DNA of 64,000 nt from Conus ventricosus (GCA_018398815.1 CM031626.1:43844319-43908318); one strand, 5' to 3'. Positions 21,836 to 33,763 are shown, numbered from the stretch's first letter. Program-made: numbers and translations. Notes: a model not told the origin generated them from the sequence alone.

Positions 21836-22335
21836 CCTTCACACTGTGGCATTGGAGGGAACGAGGAGGCAGACCATCTTTCCTAGATTGGCAGCAGGCA
21901 GGAACAGTCAGGGCATCTAATGTCCTACAATGAAGCTAAAAACCATCCTCAGGAACAACTTCAGAAGAGCGTGGCGCCAACGTCTGGACATTGGGACTAA
22001 AGAGGACAGCATCCACTAACTGGACAGAGCAGCTCAAGTGACCATCTTCAGGCTGCCGACCAGGACACTGCCAGCTTCTCTCCCATCTCGCACGTCTCAA
22101 ACTCTCTCCTACTGACCAGTGCCCTTGTGGCACAGGCTCCCAAACTCCCACCCACATCTTACAGTCCTGCTGCCCCTCCTTTCAAGCCTTGAGACGCCAG
22201 ACGTGGCCCAGTCCGGTTGAGGTCCAGGAGAAGCTGTGGGGACCGGTGGGGTCTCTGAGGCAGACTGTGGACGTCGCCTTACTAACCAGATTGAGGATAT
22301 AGCATGGCTGGGAACGCAAATGAAAGAAAGAACTA
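21836..22335 (+). pseudogene. LINE 3' end: RNase H and tail (5' truncated)
   Basis: Translation gives LQWIPSHCGIGGNEEADHLS, the last motif of the RNase H of jockey/I-type non-LTR elements, then FRRAWRQRLDIGTKEDSI, FRLPTRTLPASLPS and a GSGTGSQTPTH-like zinc-knuckle remnant spread over several frames. The 3' end, including GGTCTCTGAGGCAGACTGTG and TAGCATGGCTGGGAACGC, recurs at 34190-34350. It is flanked by TGGCTCG on both sides, possibly a target duplication. Confidence 0.8.
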
Positions 22336-22510
22336 TGGCTCGCTCTTGGTCAGGTTTCTTTTCGCTCAAGTTGTCTTGTTAGCTGGGGAACTTTAGTTCG
22401 TTGCTGCAGAGTTATCCACTCATGCTGTTCTGTTTTCAGTTGGGGAGACACAGCTCGTTGTTGGCACGTTTCTCACCCATGTTGTCGCGTTTTTCGCTCA
22501 AGTTGTCTTG

Positions 22511-23370
22511 CTCCCTATGTCTGGGTGTTTTGTCACATCATGTTCACATTGTGAAATGGTACGTTGGTAAACCTGCCAGTCTGTCTGTAGACCCTGTGAC
22601 TGGGTTGCCGCTGTCAGAAATGTACATTTCAAAACCAACCCAACTCACCGGTGCGCTGTGACGGCTGACATCACTGCCTTTCAACTATGCGCATGGAATG
22701 GAAGGGGTGGCGATGACTTACCAAACTTAACTATGCCACACATTCTACAAGGCATTTGACTGAAGTCTGTGGTAAAGAAGTGTGTAAGGAATTGAAAGTA
22801 CTGATTTGTGGCTTTCTTCACCGATTACATAGCAATTTGACTGCCATGTTGGACGCTATGGAGACCAGAGATCCAAGTAGCTACAACGCCATCACCATCA
22901 TCAGCAACGGCCTCAAGAATCACATTTTTTTTTAAAAGAAAAAAATTGAAATGATCATGAAGTGTTCATGTGACGCTGATCAGCTATTGTGAGATCCAGA
23001 ATCGAAGGGCTGAGAGCATTGTGCCACACAAGGAGAAGACAGCCGAAGGTGCAGGTGGGACCCAGAGAAGCACTGTCCTCGCCTGCCGAACGTACCAGCT
23101 AGCACCATCCTTGGAAGCCTGCGCTGTGTTCACGTAGGATGCATACACGTTCTAGACAAAATCTGAAATGGACGATAAGGAAAAGATGGACAGTAGACGA
23201 GCACTATGCTCTCGTCTCGCTCCATATTTGTTCGCTTTTTTGTTTGTTTTATGTTTTTTTCTTCTTCTTTTAATTCCCTGTTATTGAACTACAATGGTTG
23301 ATCATTTTCTAAAGTCAATAATGATCAAGATTCAATCATCACAAAAAGGGGAAAAGTAAAAGATGTCTGC
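22511..23370. other. Non-coding; contains a single copy of the 44-bp unit
   Basis: Mostly unremarkable. At 23040-23150 the sequence GCCGAAGGTGCAGGTGGGAC, AGAGAAG, TGTCCTC, CTTGGAAGCC and GCGCTGT parallels 13310-13415 in order, so this is an un-amplified relative of the 44-bp minisatellite and its right flank. Confidence 0.6.
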
Positions 23371-23915
23371 ATTGTCATGGCCCTAAAGCTGCACTGCAAT
23401 GCCGATTCCCAGCACGTTAAGGATCGCCGCAGCTGTCTTCACATTCTTCTTCAAACCCAGACTCCAGAAAACTGTCCAAAGCAGGGCTGTCAGCATCAAT
23501 GTACAACTGTCGATGGCGGTGCAGTACTAGTTTCAGTGTGTGCTTTGTTATGGAAGTTTCAATCGGTTCTCAAACTGCACAAAAGGAGACGGGGCGGGAG
23601 GTGTGTGTGGGAGGGAGCAGGGTCGGGGGGACGGAACATATCTCTCGACAGACCTGCGTTCTGCTGTTCGACGACTGGTTCTAACCCACCCCAAAGGAAG
23701 ACGAAAGGAACACCAGCACCTACAACGAAGGAAGACAACATGAACGACCACCACCATGAACAACAACACAGACAACTCCACCATGAACCTGTAAGCCAAG
23801 TCATCCAAGACTACCGCGAAAGAACAACCTGCCCCTGAAAGCTTTCGCTGTGAGGACGTCAAATAACCATGGCTTCTGCTGCTGAAGAAGTTGCGGCGTT
23901 CTCACACACATTGTC
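23371..23915. other. No supported gene
   Basis: Several short open frames overlap on both strands, none with recognisable motifs. His/Asn-rich and Thr-rich stretches near 23740-23790 come from CAC/AAC-rich sequence. Confidence 0.4.
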
Positions 23916-23919
23916 TTCC

Positions 23920-24190
23920 ACCCCATACACACCACATTGTCTTCCAGCCCCATACACACCACATTGTCTTCCACCCCATACACACCACATTGTCTTCCAG
24001 CCCCATACACACCACATTGTCTTCCAGCCCCATACACACCGGAGCCACAGTCCGGCGTTCTCACACCACATTGTCTTCCAGCCCCATACACACCACATTG
24101 TCTTCCAGCCCCATACACACCACATTGTCTTCCAGCCCCATACACACCACACTGCCTTCCAGCCCCATACACACCGGAGCCACAGCAGGT
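23920..24190. repeat. 27-bp minisatellite (~9 copies)
   Basis: Unit CATTGTCTTCCAGCCCCATA plus CACACCA. A longer variant ending CCGGAGCCACAG occurs at about 24030 and 24170, so part of the array duplicated as a block. 27 is a multiple of three, so frames stay open on both strands without being coding. Confidence 0.93.
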
Positions 24191-24659
24191 CCAGTTTTGA
24201 AGCCACGTTTTAGCCACGATCAGCTGCTGAATGCGCCTACATTCCACACACTGATCACGTGCAAGTCGCTTTCCCCGCCGACAGAGCGCCGGATCAGTAG
24301 CAAAGGGAGAGAACTCCGATCACAGCGGACAGAGTAAAGTACAGCTTCGTTTGCAAGACTTTGAAAGCTGACATCAGTGGCGAGGGCGTCTGACGGAGTC
24401 GCTGATCTGACTGTTGAACATGGCACAAGATGGGACGCTCTCTTAGCACACTCACCATTAGTTCCTTCATCACCAGCATCACAGTGATTCCAGCTTGGAC
24501 TTTCCACTGTCAACCTACCTTTTTTTGCTATAAAAGAAAAAAAAATTAACACACAATATACGCACAGGAAGATGATAAAAGTAATAACGTTCTATGACGG
24601 TTGGAGAATATGCGTGTGTCTTCATGAACAAAAACACAATGAGCGATGGTCTTGTCACA

Positions 24660-24735
24660 GAGCGACATACATAGGAGCACACACACACACACGCACGCAC
24701 CACGCACGCACACACACACACACACGCCACACCCA
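24660..24735. repeat. (CA)n/(CGCA)n microsatellite
   Basis: Interrupted CA and CGCACG repeats. Confidence 0.9.
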
Positions 24736-24873
24736 GCCGTTCACACGGGCGATTTCAATAGTCAGTCTTAGGGTACAGTGATCCCTTGTTCTAGAGCCAT
24801 CCCATTATCCTAAAGGAATCGTTTTGATCTAAGCGTGATGCCAAATGTCAGGACTGCGTGATGGGCGAACACT

Positions 24874-25060
24874 CTGAGCCCCTCCCTGAGTGCCTTCATT
24901 GCAGCATCATGTCTTTTATCCCTGAGTGCCTTCATTGCAGCATCATGTCTTTTATCCCTGAGTGCCTTCATTGCAGCATCATGCCTTTTATCCCTGAGTG
25001 CCTATTCATTGCAGCATCATGTCTTTTATCCCTGAGTGCCTATTCATTGCGGCATGATGC
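24874..25060. repeat. 36-bp minisatellite (5 copies)
   Basis: Unit CCCTGAGTGCCTTCATTGCA plus GCATCATGTCTTTTAT; the last two units have an extra AT (CCTATTCATTG). Confidence 0.93.
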
Positions 25061-25275
25061 TGCAGTCGCTGTCTGGGCTGTTATATTAGCAATGACGTGA
25101 CTTGAATTGTAAAATTAACCTTTTTTTTTGGTCTTTACTCGTGACCTGACAGAGACTACTGTAATCTTTTTTTTTTCAAAACTGTGCATTCACTTTACTG
25201 AAAAGAGACTACCCAAGAAATTTAAACTCACCTTGTCTTTTCTATTTCAACAGAAAAAAATTACCTTGAGGTTCT

Positions 25276-25276
<1 letters not shown>

Positions 25277-25322
<46 letters not shown>
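25277..25322. repeat. Poly-C run (46 bases)
   Basis: Uninterrupted C. Length is unlikely to be exact; G-quadruplex on the minus strand and i-motif on the plus strand are possible. Confidence 0.95.
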
Positions 25323-26010
25323 TTGCAATGAAGGTTCTTTTCTTTCCGAAATGAATATTCAGCAACAACATTACAGTATTGCACAAAAAAGTACATTTTT
25401 TTCATAACTACCATATACGTACAAATACAAAAATTATAATGTTAATGCAAAGGTCTTTTTTCTACAAGGTCCATATACAGCAACACAAAATTATGTTTCG
25501 AATTCTTTGTTCATAGCATGTCAGTAATATTCAATATGTATGGAAAAACTTTCTTTCCCCCTTTTTTTAAACACAGCATCTATACAGTGTATTGAAGGAT
25601 TATTCATACTGATTGCTATCCCTATAACAACAACCCTGAGTATGGTAGCCACTTTTTTTAATCATAGTAACACATATTTAGTACATGTACATATTTTTCC
25701 AACGTATACCTACGGCTTAACTCAACCAAAAATATTTCAATTTTTGGTTTTATGCAAGTTATCCTGCATTATAAACACAGAATTTTGCCCATAAAATAAT
25801 TAGATCAAAAGTATCTTCAGTCAGTGTTTTATCGTCTGTGCCAAATAAGATTAATTCAAAATTAAATGATATTCTTTCACAGTTACTGCACTTCTCTCTT
25901 ATTTTTTCTCTCAAAATCTTGCCAAAAGATCTGTGAGAATGGACAGTACCATAAATAATGTTGCACAGTATCTCTTTCATTGCAACTGCTGTAATTCTGT
26001 CTGGGGTTTG
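25323..26010. other. AT-rich DNA without a supported gene
   Basis: Short frames only. Frame 25540-25794 on + is hydrophobic by composition but shows no motif. Confidence 0.4.
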
Positions 26011-26014
26011 CTTG

Positions 26015-26210
26015 ATGATGATAATAATGATGATGATGATGATGGTGGTGATAATGTTGCTGATGATGCCGAGGACGACGACGACGACGATGATGATGAT
26101 GATGATATGATGATGATGATGATGATGATGACGACGACAACGATTATAATGATGATGTTGATGACGGCGACGACGATGACGTTGATGACGATGATGGTAA
26201 TAACATGATG
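26015..26210. repeat. (GAT)n/(GAC)n trinucleotide microsatellite
   Basis: Interrupted GAT, GAC and ATG triplets. Frames read as poly-Asp, poly-Met or poly-Ser/His depending on phase; no flanking domain suggests a real protein. Confidence 0.92.
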
Positions 26211-26554
26211 ATCTGGAATGTGGCTCACCAGGCGACACGTTACAACACCAAACTCCACGCTTCAAGCTACGTACTGAGCCATCCAGCGCCTGCCACAACA
26301 ATGTCTGGCAGACAAACCAATCCATGACTTCCACAAAACGCGAACACATCGAATAGAAAACCTGCACAGCACGTGAAAGCCTAAACATTACCGTGCGCAC
26401 AAACAACTCTCTCTGGTCCCATTTTGGGGGGTATGTTCCTCACTGGAGACAGCCTTCTTTGCTCCAGAGTCCAACCTCTTCCCAGGTCCTTCACAGAAGA
26501 CTTCCAGCTGTGGTCCCGTGTTGAGTGAATGCATGCACTGAACACACAAACGTG

Positions 26555-26624
26555 CGTGCGCGCGCCCGCACACACACGAACACACATGCGCGTGCGCATG
26601 TACACACACATGTATACACGAAAG

Positions 26625-26674
<50 letters not shown>

Positions 26675-26795
26675 CACATACACGCGCACGCACACATGCA
26701 CACACGCACGCGCATGCACGCACGCACGCGCGTGCACACACACACACACACACACACACACAACACACACACACACACACACACACACCGCACAC
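26555..26795. repeat. Long (CA)n-rich microsatellite
   Basis: CA repeats with GCGC and TGCA interruptions over ~240 bases. Long Thr/His and Cys/Val frames on both strands are artefacts. Confidence 0.94.
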
Positions 26796-26864
26796 ACAAA
26801 AGCGACATCGAAATACCAACAAACCCTAGTGTTATAGCTTTTGGTCTGGAGGCAAAATCAGATA

Positions 26865-27005
26865 GTTGCAAAACGAGGCGGAAATCTACACAAATTTGTA
26901 AAAAGGTATTTACACCGACTCCGCCGAACAACGTGGACAAACGAATAGCAAGACAAAACACGACGCGTTTCGACCTCTCAGGTCTTCTTCGGCACGATAA
27001 ACAAC
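26865..27005 (-). repeat. Hairpin-tail dispersed repeat, copy 1
   Basis: On the minus strand GAAGAAGACCTGAGAGGTCG precedes AAACGCGTCGTG, TTTTGTCTTG and GTCCACGTT. The same order is found at 28585-28680 (partial), 36197-36290, 36375-36467 and 43455-43545. GACCT/AGGTC form a short stem-loop ahead of GAAAC. Confidence 0.75.
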
Positions 27006-27427
27006 ACTCAGGACAACGAAGCAATCACTTATCTTTGTCAATATCGGCGCAAGAAGGGAGCTGAATCACGTATAATCCATCAGTCCATAATCTGTAACCA
27101 TGTTCAGGACAATGACCTATGAATGTAACACCAAGCACTCCAACAACATAAACAAAGAAATCTGTTGATAGAGTTTGCATTAAAACATGACGTCTTCAAA
27201 ACCCTCTCTTCATATTCAGATGACGACGTGGTGAGATGTAAATACGTTTCATCGCATTCTAACACGTCATTTGCTGTCTGGCATCTTCTACGTCAATAAC
27301 CTGTCCATTAGGCTTACCTCTGCATCACAGTGGATGATGAAATTAGCGTCATGTGGGCAGAGAAACTAAAGGGCATGATGGTTTCTGTTTTTTTTTTTCT
27401 TTTTTCTTTTTTTGTTGTTGTCTTTTT

Positions 27428-27690
27428 GTACTCCAAGTTCTTATAGAACAGGGAGTACTTTACAATGGGAACGAAGAAATGCTGTCTCTCTGTGTGTGTG
27501 TCTGTCTGTGGTCAGAATGTGTTCCACTCGCTCCAGACAAAACTTCTGGGCCGATCTTTCTGAAAATTTGTAGGTATGTTCATTATGGGTCACGGATGAT
27601 GCCCGATGTTTTATTTTACCAGAATAGCCGTTACTAACGACTATAACGGCCCAAAACGGGTTTTCTTCTTTATGGAATATCTAGAAAATG
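27428..27690 (+). repeat. Hairpin-ended dispersed repeat with one ~147-bp module
   Basis: Begins with an imperfect palindrome (GTACTCC..AGTTCT TAT AGAAC..GGGAGTAC), then TGTTCCACTCGCTCCAGACA, CCGATCTTTCTGAAAATTTG, TATGTTCATTATGGGTCACG and a GCCGTTACTAACG inner palindrome. The reverse complement at 30269-30959 has the same parts but about four modules. Unknown class; no protein. Confidence 0.82.
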
Positions 27691-27829
27691 ATAACGCAAA
27701 TAAATATGACGTCAAAGCTTCTTTGCATCATAAGCCGAAGTGGCAAAATACATTATGATGCATGTTTGATTGTGACGTCGTATTCAAGATAACCTGGGAG
27801 TACGTTTATATGCTTTGCATGTTGTTTTT

Positions 27830-28180
27830 CTCTCCCATTTTCTGCGCCACCTCAGTAGCAGTGCACCCACGCCGCTCATTCCGACAACCCGTCCACAGCC
27901 ACATTCCGGCCCGTCCCGCCGCAGCTCTGGCACCGGCAATCCACAGGGAGCAGTCAACGTCAAGTCAAGAGGCAACCCACCAGAGGAGACACTGCACTGC
28001 TGCCGAGTCACTTCGGTGGTGTTCAGTGGCGCCTGTTCTGATCTAACATACGCAGGACACCACCTACTAAGCCCCCTACTGCGACAATAATTACTTAGTC
28101 GCGGAGCCGGCGTGATTGAGCTCTCCCTCCGGAGGGCGCCGCCACGTCCGTCCAACGACAGCGGACATAATCTTCGCAAG
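27830..28180. repeat. Dispersed repeat segment X (truncated copy)
   Basis: Aligns with 32150-32440 through GCGCCACCTCA, GTCCACAGCCACA, GAGGCAACCCACC, ACTGCACTGCTGCCGAGTCA, GGCGCCTGTTCTGAT and GGAGCCGGCGTG. It lacks the tRNA-headed half that follows in the 32-kb copy. Open frames over it are not shared between copies. Confidence 0.82.
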
Positions 28181-28584
28181 TCAGGGCCTGTGTTAGGGTG
28201 TGTGATAACAAAGTCTACACAGACAGAGCATTTTTACACTGCTCTCTTCCAGGAGTGTTCATCCAAGTTTCAGCGCACTTACAGCGCAGCCTAACAGGAA
28301 CATGTCAGGGCTGCCAATACTCAGGAGAAAAAGAAGTTTACATCATACCCAAACTTAAAAAAAAAAAATTAAATCGTCAAACAAACACCAAAGCTATCCC
28401 AGCCACTGGCTGCACGGTAACTATTCTATCGACGTCTTTGCGGCGGTTAAAACTAGGCCGTGGAGCAGTCATTTCATTTCATTTTTCATCCAAACAAAAC
28501 CAAAGTTAATAGAAGAACAATACCACCAAAAATACTAAATATCAATGTTAACACACCGCACAACAACAAAAAAACAAAACAAGA

Positions 28585-28690
28585 CAAAACAAAAAACCGT
28601 GGACAACGAATCGATTCACAAGACAAAACACGTTAACATTAAGACTAAGATTTGTTTAAATTTCGGCCTGCAGTCGCCTCACTTTGCAAC
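28585..28690. repeat. Hairpin-tail dispersed repeat, partial copy
   Basis: Contains GTGGACAACGAATC, CACAAGACAAAACACG and, in reverse complement, GCAAAGTGAGGCGACTGCAG, matching the left part of the foldback at 36160-36290, but the hairpin itself is missing. Confidence 0.6.
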
Positions 28691-29099
28691 GAGATCAACC
28701 AAAAAATGCGTTTGAAAAAAGTCGAACGGGCGAACAAACCCCACAAAAGGGAATACAGAAGATGTGCATTGCGGATAGAGTTTATATTCTCACGATTTAT
28801 TCGCCAGATTACGCCTCCACTAGCATCATTCCAACCCCACCCCTCCCACCCACCCCCAACCCCAACGTGAAGAAAAAAAGTTAAAAGTGAAACTACTTCC
28901 TGACTCATAGACACGTTGAGTATGAATTGCACACAGACTGTCTCACCAGTCAGTAGATATTCCTATTCCTGATGCATGAATTAACCCAAAATACTGCAAC
29001 AGGCCAACGTGATCAGGATATAGAACCTTCCTGACTTCAACTTTTTTTAAAAAGATCTTGTTTACAACAAAGTTGGATAGATCTTTACATACATTGTTT

Positions 29100-29535
29100 G
29101 CGATCTGTTGAGGCGTTGTTTACAATCAAATGGGATAGATCTTCAAAGACCTTGTTACGATGTTGTTTACAAAGTCGGACAGATCTTTAAAGACCTTTTT
29201 TATGGTCAAGTGGGACAGATCTTTGAAGACCTTGTTTACGATCAAGTCGGACAGATCTTTAAAGACCTTGTTTATGGTCAAGTGGGACAGATCTTTGAAG
29301 ACCTTGTTTATGGTCAAGTGGGGCCGATCTTTCAAGACCTTGTTTATGGTCAAGTGGGACAGATCTTTGAATACCTTGTTTATGGTCAAGTGGGACCGAT
29401 CTTTGAAGACCTTGTTTATGGTCAAGTGGGACAGATCTTTTAATATCTTGTTTATGGTCAAGTGGGACAGATCTTTTAATATCTTGTTTATGGTCAAGTG
29501 GGACAGATCTTTGAAGACCTTGTTTATGGTCAAGC
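29100..29535. repeat. 36-bp minisatellite (~12-13 copies)
   Basis: Unit CTTGTTTATGGTCAAGTGGG plus ACAGATCTTTGAAGAC. Left-hand units are more diverged, right-hand units nearly identical, consistent with growth to the right. Because 36 is a multiple of 3, frames stay open in a 12-residue period on both strands; I do not regard them as coding. Confidence 0.94.
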
Positions 29536-29589
29536 TGAATCAGAGACTGGATTCAGTAAACTCTCTTCTTTATCTTTCTCTGTCTGTTT

Positions 29590-29590
29590 A

Positions 29591-29641
<51 letters not shown>

Positions 29642-29837
29642 CGCACGCACACACACACACACACAATGCGCACACACACACACACACACATATGCGCACA
29701 CACACAACGCGCGTGTGCGTGCACGCACACACACACACACACACACGTGCGCGCAGGCATACATATAGATAGTTAGATTATATTCATAGATAGATAGACA
29801 AGTACATGAACATGCTAGACTGCACAGTGTTACACGA

Positions 29838-29906
<69 letters not shown>

Positions 29907-30023
29907 CGCGCGCGCACACATACATGTAAATAGTTAGAAAGATCATATTTATAGATAGACAGATAAACAAGTACATGAACATGCTAGACTACGCAGTTTT
30001 ACATGCGCGCGCGCGCGCACACA

Positions 30024-30080
<57 letters not shown>

Positions 30081-30160
30081 ACACGCACGCGTGCGCGCAC
30101 ACACACATCTGTCTATCTATCTGTCTGTTTGTCTATCTGTCTATCTATCTAAGTCAGACT
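29590..30160. repeat. Cluster of (CA)n tracts with a duplicated spacer
   Basis: Three long CA tracts (about 29596-29755, 29840-29910, 30006-30110) are separated by related spacers holding TAGATAGTTAG/GATAGACA and AAGTACATGAACATGCTAGA, so CA tract plus spacer was itself duplicated. (CTAT)n/(CTGT)n follows. Confidence 0.92.
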
Positions 30161-30268
30161 ACACAGTTTTCCAAATTGTACAAACTTCTTCGCGACTGGG
30201 TGACCAGACCAAGAGATAACAAGATGCAAAGGATATAAACGAACTCCAAGTTTATCTTGAATACGCGT

Positions 30269-30959
30269 GAGATATTCCATGAAAAGGAAAAACCGTTTTG
30301 GGCCATTATAGCCGTTAGTAACGGCTATTCTCGTAAAATCGGCTATCATCTGTGACCCATAATGAACATACCTACAAATTTTCAGAAAGATCGGCCAAGT
30401 ACTTTCTGAGATTTTCCATAAAAAAAAGAAAACCGTTATGGGTCGTTATAGCCGTTTGTAACGGCTTTAACGGTAAAAAAGAAATATTGGGCATCATCCG
30501 TGACCCATAATGAACATACCTACAAATTTTCAGAAAGATCGGCCAAGTACTTTCTGAGATATTCCATAAAGAAGAAAAAACGTTATGGGTCGTTACAGCA
30601 GTTAGTAACGGCTATAACGATAAAATAAAACATCGGACATCATCCGTGACCCATGATGAACATATCTGTAATTTTTCAGAAAGATCAGCCAAGTACTCTC
30701 TGAGATATTCCATAAAAAAGAACAATCGTTATGGGCCGTTATAGCCGTTAGCAACGGCTATTCTGGTAAAATAAAACATCGGGCATCATCTGTGACCCAT
30801 AATGAAAACACCTATAAATTTTCAGAAAGATCGGCCCCGTAGTGTTGTCTGGAGCGAGTGGAACACATTTTGACCACGGACAGACAGACACACACACACA
30901 GACAGCATTTCTTTGTTCCCATTGTAAAGTACTCCCTGTTCTATAAGAACTGGGAGTAC
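30269..30959 (-). repeat. Hairpin-ended dispersed repeat with ~4 tandem modules
   Basis: Modules begin at about 30269, 30408, 30555 and 30702, with GAGATATTCCATAAA, GCCGTTAGTAACGGC-like palindrome, CATCCGTGACCCATAATGAA and TTTTCAGAAAGATCGGCC. The right end (30840-30959) matches the flank of the single-module copy at 27428-27690 in reverse complement, including the terminal palindrome at 30929-30959. Confidence 0.9.
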
Positions 30960-31264
30960 AAAAAAAATGAAGTGGATAAGACACACTGTCAGGACACCCA
31001 CATCAATCATCACTAAGTGAAAAAACAAAGCTAACATGTCATAGCCTCATGGCCGTAATGGTAATGAACTGTCAGCGGTTCACCTTCCCTGGAGCACTGT
31101 ATGATGGCAAGCAAAGCCCTGCCTCCTCCTTCCGCTGTATTTAACCTGCCCTGAACTGAAACATGTATCCATTCGGTGCTGGGTGGACAAAGAGCTTTCT
31201 AAAGCCGAAAACGATCGGCTCAATTGCCTAGCAGAAAGGCCTACATACAGCACACACACAACAA

Positions 31265-31735
31265 AGAAAGAGACATGCCAGACAAAGGATGTTCCAAGCT
31301 TGTTCACATACCATGTACAGAAAGACATGCCAACAAAGGATGTTCCAAGTTTGCTCACATACCATGTACAGAGAGACATGCCAGACAAAGGATTTCCAGG
31401 CTTGCTCACATACCATGTCCAGAGAGACATGCCAGAAAAAGGATGTTCCAGGCTTGCTCACATACCATGTACAGAGAGACACGCCAGAAAAAGGATGTTC
31501 CAAGTTTGCTCACATGCCATGTACAAACAAGGAGACATGCCATGTACAGAGAGACATGCCAGAAAAAGGATGTTCCAGGCTTGCTCACATACCATGTACA
31601 GAGAGACACGCCAGAAAAAGGATGTTCCAAGTTTGCTCACATGCCATGTACAAACAAGGAGACATGCCATGTACAGAGAGACATGCCAGACAAAGGATGT
31701 TCCAGGCTTGCTCACATGCCATGTACCTGACACGT
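31265..31735. repeat. 52-bp minisatellite (~9 copies) with higher-order duplication
   Basis: Unit AAGGATGTTCCAGGCTTGCT, CACATACCATGTACAGAGAG, ACATGCCAGAAA. A longer block of about 121 bp that includes the variant ACAAACAAGGAGACATGCC appears twice (near 31520 and 31650). Confidence 0.93.
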
Positions 31736-31874
31736 GTACACACCAACAACACCTGGAGACATGAAGCACGGTAATTCTTGCTCCCATGATGAGCAGGGTA
31801 CTTGCCCATAATTCCAAATGATTGCTGCTTATGACACCAACAACAACTGGAGAAATGAATGAAGACAAACTGAC

Positions 31875-32065
31875 ATTATTTCAAGACTGGCTCAGCCTTT
31901 CGATCTTGAGTAAAGACGTCAAGACCTTACTTAAAAGCCACTTCAAAAACACGTGGAGACAGCGTCTGTAGATAGGACATGAGAAGGATGGCATCCAGCA
32001 TCTGCAACGGGAGCAATGGGTCACCATCTTCAGACTGACAACAGGAATTGTCTGCTCCTGTCCCA
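31875..32065 (+). pseudogene. LINE 3' fragment (after RNase H)
   Basis: Reads KSHFKNTWRQRL, then EKDGIQHLQREQWVTIFRLT, parallel to WRQRLDIGTKEDSI and AAQVTIFRLPT in 21960-22060. It is the C-terminal segment of the same LINE family, here cut off and followed closely by dispersed repeat X. Confidence 0.72.
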
Positions 32066-32144
32066 TCCCTCCAAACGGAGTATCTCTCTGGGTCATATAC
32101 ACCAGGCCATCATCTCAGGTCCTGTCCTTACTTTTTTTTCTTTT

Positions 32145-32945
32145 GCTGTCCCGTCTTGTGCGCCACCTCATTCCGACCCACCGTCCACAGCCACAGTCTG
32201 GCCCGGCCCCGGCAGTCCACTGTCAGCAGTCAATGTCAAGTCGTCGAGAGGCAACCCACCGGTGGAAACACTGCACTGCTGCCGAGTCATTTCGGTGGGC
32301 GCCTGTTCTGATCCAACATACACAGGACAACATCTACTAAGCCCCCTATTGATGATAATAACTGCTCAGTTGCGGAGCCGGCGTGAGTGAGCTCTCCCAC
32401 CGGAGGGCACCACCACGTCTGTCCAACAACACCCCCCATGAATTTGCCAATTCCTGTGACCACGACGGAACCAAACCAAGGCCACAGACGTAGAGAGGAC
32501 ATCGAAACTGAGGTTACTATGAGAGCAGGATATGAAGGGTAACAGAACTTGAGACTTTTTTTACGTTGATCGATGAGGATGAGGATGATGAAGATGATGC
32601 TATGGATTTCCATTCTGGTCTGAGACTGCATGACAGGGCTGTACTCTACGCTTCCTTTCATAATATATCCTGGCGTCTATCAGGCCCGGGAGGTATTAGA
32701 CACCTGCAGCGTTGGTCAGAAAATTTGAGCAACACTCTCAGAGACGCATCCATTAAGTCGATGGAACTTCACTGTGTAGTCCAGTCTTCCCAACTGACCC
32801 CGTAGCAAACTCAACTCTGGGTAGGAACCGGTTGGGGCAGAAAAATCCCATATGGCTCTCAAAGGAATCGAACCCACGACCTCCCAGCTGGAGTCCGTCA
32901 CGCTAACCACTTCGCCACAGTGGCTGGTGGTCCTGTTCTACTTTG
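32145..32945 (-). mobile_element. tRNA-headed dispersed repeat, compact copy
   Basis: About 800 bp. Left part is segment X (see 27830-28180); right part has CGATGAGGATGAGGATGATG, a single GACAGGGCTGTACTCTACGC unit, GAGCAACACTCTCAGAGACG and a tRNA-like head. It is the unexpanded counterpart of 12690-14940. Longer than a usual SINE, it may be a SINE joined to another repeat that then spread together. Confidence 0.75.
32860..32925 (-). other. tRNA-like SINE head
   Basis: On the minus strand TGGCGAAGTGGTTAGCG (32901-32917) is an A-box and GGTTCGATTCC (32864-32874) a near-perfect B-box, with about 26 bases between them. This is an RNA polymerase III promoter of tRNA origin; no complete tRNA fold. 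Confidence 0.85.
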
Positions 32946-33044
32946 ACAACCCACGACAGGAAGCAAGACCCAGGGACCTGGCGGACACTGAGACTGATGG
33001 CAGACTGTGCCCACAGCACCAGACATGTCTGACATGTCCATGAA

Positions 33045-33725
<681 letters not shown>

Positions 33726-33739
33726 GGTTGGGGGGATGT

Positions 33740-33763
33740 GGGGGGGGGGGGGGGGGGGGGGGG
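33740..33763. repeat. Poly-G run
   Basis: Twenty-four G, preceded by shorter G-tracts from 33721. Confidence 0.9.

Larger units (their letters stand above)
21190..22510. repeat. Decayed ~55-60-bp satellite, interrupted
   Basis: Diverged units recur with the order GTTGGGGAACTGTAGCTCG, TTGCTGGCACGTTTCTC, CTCATGTTGTCTTGTT (for example from 21190, 21240, 21575, 21690, 21770, 22350, 22440). The array is interrupted by a 14-bp G-rich expansion (21300-21550) and by a LINE 3' end (21836-22335). Confidence 0.65.

Noticed and set aside
26865..27005. Hammerhead ribozyme
   Set aside because: Core base changed (CTGAGGA) and stems I and III not formed by inspection; kept only as a low-weight finding.
26381..27064. 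Cys/Val- or Thr/His-rich frames around 26.4-27.0 kb
   Set aside because: Translation of a long CA microsatellite.
29126..29768. Frames with LFMVKWDRSLKT repeats
   Set aside because: Minisatellite artefact (36-bp unit), diverging into CA repeats.
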